DNA from: Planctomycetota bacterium
GTDB lineage: Bacteria > Planctomycetota > Phycisphaerae > Sedimentisphaerales > Anaerobacaceae
Length of the DNA: 64,000 nucleotides
Assembly: GCA_019456255.1 (NCBI GenBank)
Contig: VRUG01000001.1
Span: 124,001-188,000, forward strand
Direction of reading: 5' to 3'
Positions 62,869 to 64,000 of the stretch are shown here, in pieces. The stretch's first letter is position 1, and the number at the start of each line of letters is the position of its first letter. The notes beneath the pieces were generated by a model that searched no databases, was not told where the DNA came from, and worked only from the letters and a program-made list of their open reading frames with translations. The translations under genes and the position numbers were made by a program.

Positions 62869-64000
62869 ATGTCTAACAGCCCAACGGCCAAGCCTAAACA
62901 GGCAAAACATAAAAAATATATGCTGGTTCGTCACGGCAGGATGAATACGCTGGGACTCTTCGAGCACAACGAAAGCAAAATACCACGCGTTCCGACAAGG
63001 GTCATAGTCAAGACAGAGAAGGGCCTTGAACTCGGATTTCTCGTTGGCCAGAATTGCCCTTATCGCGGCGGGCATTTTAAGTTCGATAGCGACCAGCTTA
63101 AAGAATATTACAACAACAGCGATATTGATTTTTCTTCGGCACCTGCAGGCAGGGTAATACGCATTGCAACCGATACTGACGTTAGTGAGGAAAGGCATCT
63201 GGCGAAAATCGCAAAAGAAGAAATGCAATACTGCAGAAAGCTTGTCGAAGAGATGAAACTTGAGATGAATGTCGTGGATGTCGAGCATATATTCGGCGGC
63301 GAGCGGATTATCTTTTACTTTATGGCTGAAAACCGCGTCGACTTCAGAGAGCTTGTCAAAAAAATCGCGCACGAATATCAAACGCGAATCGAAATGCGCC
63401 AGATAGGTTCACGGGACGAAGCAAAAATTCTTTGTGATATAGAAAGCTGCGGTCAGCAGTGCTGTTGTCAGAGGTTTTTACAAGCGCTGAAGCCCGTTAA
63501 TATGCGGATGGCAAAGATGCAGAAAGCAACTTTGGACCCGTCAAAGATATCCGGTTATTGCGGCAGGTTGAAATGCTGTTTAAGATTTGAAGATAAGACA
63601 TACACTGAACTTAAGAAGAACCTGCCAAGAAAGAACGCAAGAGTCGAGACTCCGCAGGGAGAAGGCAAAGTCCTGGATAGTCAAATATTAACTCAATTAG
63701 TAATGGTGAGTTTTGCAGATGGCAAAAGAGCCGCTTTCGGTGTTGACGAAATAACGGTTATTCCAGGCAAACCCGAACCAAGAAAAAAACATTCCGCTGC
63801 CAGGAATGGAAATCCGGATAAGGCTCGCGGCAACAGAGACACCGGCAGAAATGGCAAGGACCGAGCCCAAGACCCGAAAGATAACGGCGGTGAAGCAGAC
63901 AATAAGCCAAACGTTAGCGTTGCACAAAGCGATGAACAGCAAACCAATGAACCAGACAGCGGCAGCATAGACAGCGGCGAACAAGAGAGTAGTAATAAGG
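62869..64000 (+). CDS. PSP1/YaaT family protein, 3' end outside window
   Basis: The frame runs from ATG 62869 (TAGGTG six bases upstream) to the window edge, at least 377 residues. It has the PSP1 C-terminal domain: IESCGQQCCCQRFL, then PSKISGYCGRLKCCLRFE, with a Cys-rich pattern (Y-C-G-x-L-K-C-C) typical of YaaT, shown in Bacillus to join a complex that affects RNase Y and sporulation. An Asn/Gly/Asp/Glu-rich disordered tail begins near residue 305. Its neighbour holB supports the family assignment. Confidence 0.9.
   Translation, partial: MSNSPTAKPKQAKHKKYMLVRHGRMNTLGLFEHNESKIPRVPTRVIVKTEKGLELGFLVGQNCPYRGGHFKFDSDQLKEYYNNSDIDFSSAPAGRVIRIATDTDVSEERHLAKIAKEEMQYCRKLVEEMKLEMNVVDVEHIFGGERIIFYFMAENRVDFRELVKKIAHEYQTRIEMRQIGSRDEAKILCDIESCGQQCCCQRFLQALKPVNMRMAKMQKATLDPSKISGYCGRLKCCLRFEDKTYTELKKNLPRKNARVETPQGEGKVLDSQILTQLVMVSFADGKRAAFGVDEITVIPGKPEPRKKHSAARNGNPDKARGNRDTGRNGKDRAQDPKDNGGEADNKPNVSVAQSDEQQTNEPDSGSIDSGEQESSNK

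Noticed and set aside
63693-63984. Two minus-strand frames antisense to the PSP1 gene tail
   Set aside because: They mirror the repetitive, Asn/Gly/Asp-rich tail of the PSP1 gene and have no start signals.

Overview
This 64 kb window looks like a chromosomal segment of a Gram-negative-type, probably anaerobic bacterium. A member of the Planctomycetota (perhaps class Phycisphaerae) is my best guess. That placement is inference. It rests on the gene mix: a MetX-MetW fusion, a tiny Lys/Arg-rich Myb-like protein, DUF1015 beside a class V aminotransferase, a group 3b-type hydrogenase, NfnAB, many TTG/GTG starts and moderate GC. No rRNA or marker lineage was tested.

Bases 1-15,508 are a surface-polysaccharide locus, visibly more AT-rich than the rest. 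It holds a partial SGNH-like protein, a carbamoyltransferase-SxtJ-DUF5989 cassette, three B12-binding radical SAM proteins interleaved with GT4 and GT2 glycosyltransferases, a GDP-D-glycero-D-manno-heptose module (guanylyltransferase, HddA kinase, GmhA-like isomerase), a GT-C-type membrane protein on the other strand, and an initiating phosphoglycosyl transferase with its own promoter. The locus ends at tRNA-Phe(GAA).

Bases 15,598-29,806 hold a parvulin isomerase, an E2-like acyltransferase lacking its catalytic residues, a large multi-PAS histidine kinase with a FixJ-type regulator, tRNA-Val(CAC), a nickel-transporter-like protein, MetX-MetW, and the operon hydB-hydG-hydD-hydA-maturation protease of a cytosolic [NiFe]-hydrogenase. 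The hydrogenase promoter carries a near-consensus Rex operator on its start site, which suggests NADH/NAD+ control.

Bases 29,807-42,679 (+) carry trpS, a DUF2007 protein, scpA, thioredoxin, the NfnAB transhydrogenase, DUF1015 plus aminotransferase, an HtrA protease with an unusual His-Glu-Ser triad, asd, truA, a GT4 enzyme and a YjbQ protein. Bases 42,686-51,078 (-) carry BrkB, a 999-residue AsmA-like protein, the translation set rpsB-tsf-pyrH-frr, and an acidic hypothetical protein. Bases 51,199-64,000 carry rimO, pgsA, an uncharacterised membrane protein, a TPP-riboswitch-controlled thiSGH operon (-), and a replication set: dnaE, membrane protein, tmk, holB and a partial yaaT/PSP1 gene.

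The most noteworthy items are the triple B12-radical-SAM polysaccharide locus, the Rex site on the hydrogenase promoter, the H-E-S HtrA, the degenerate E2 protein and the PAS cysteine motif in the sensor kinase. No CRISPR array, transposase, integrase or insertion sequence was seen.
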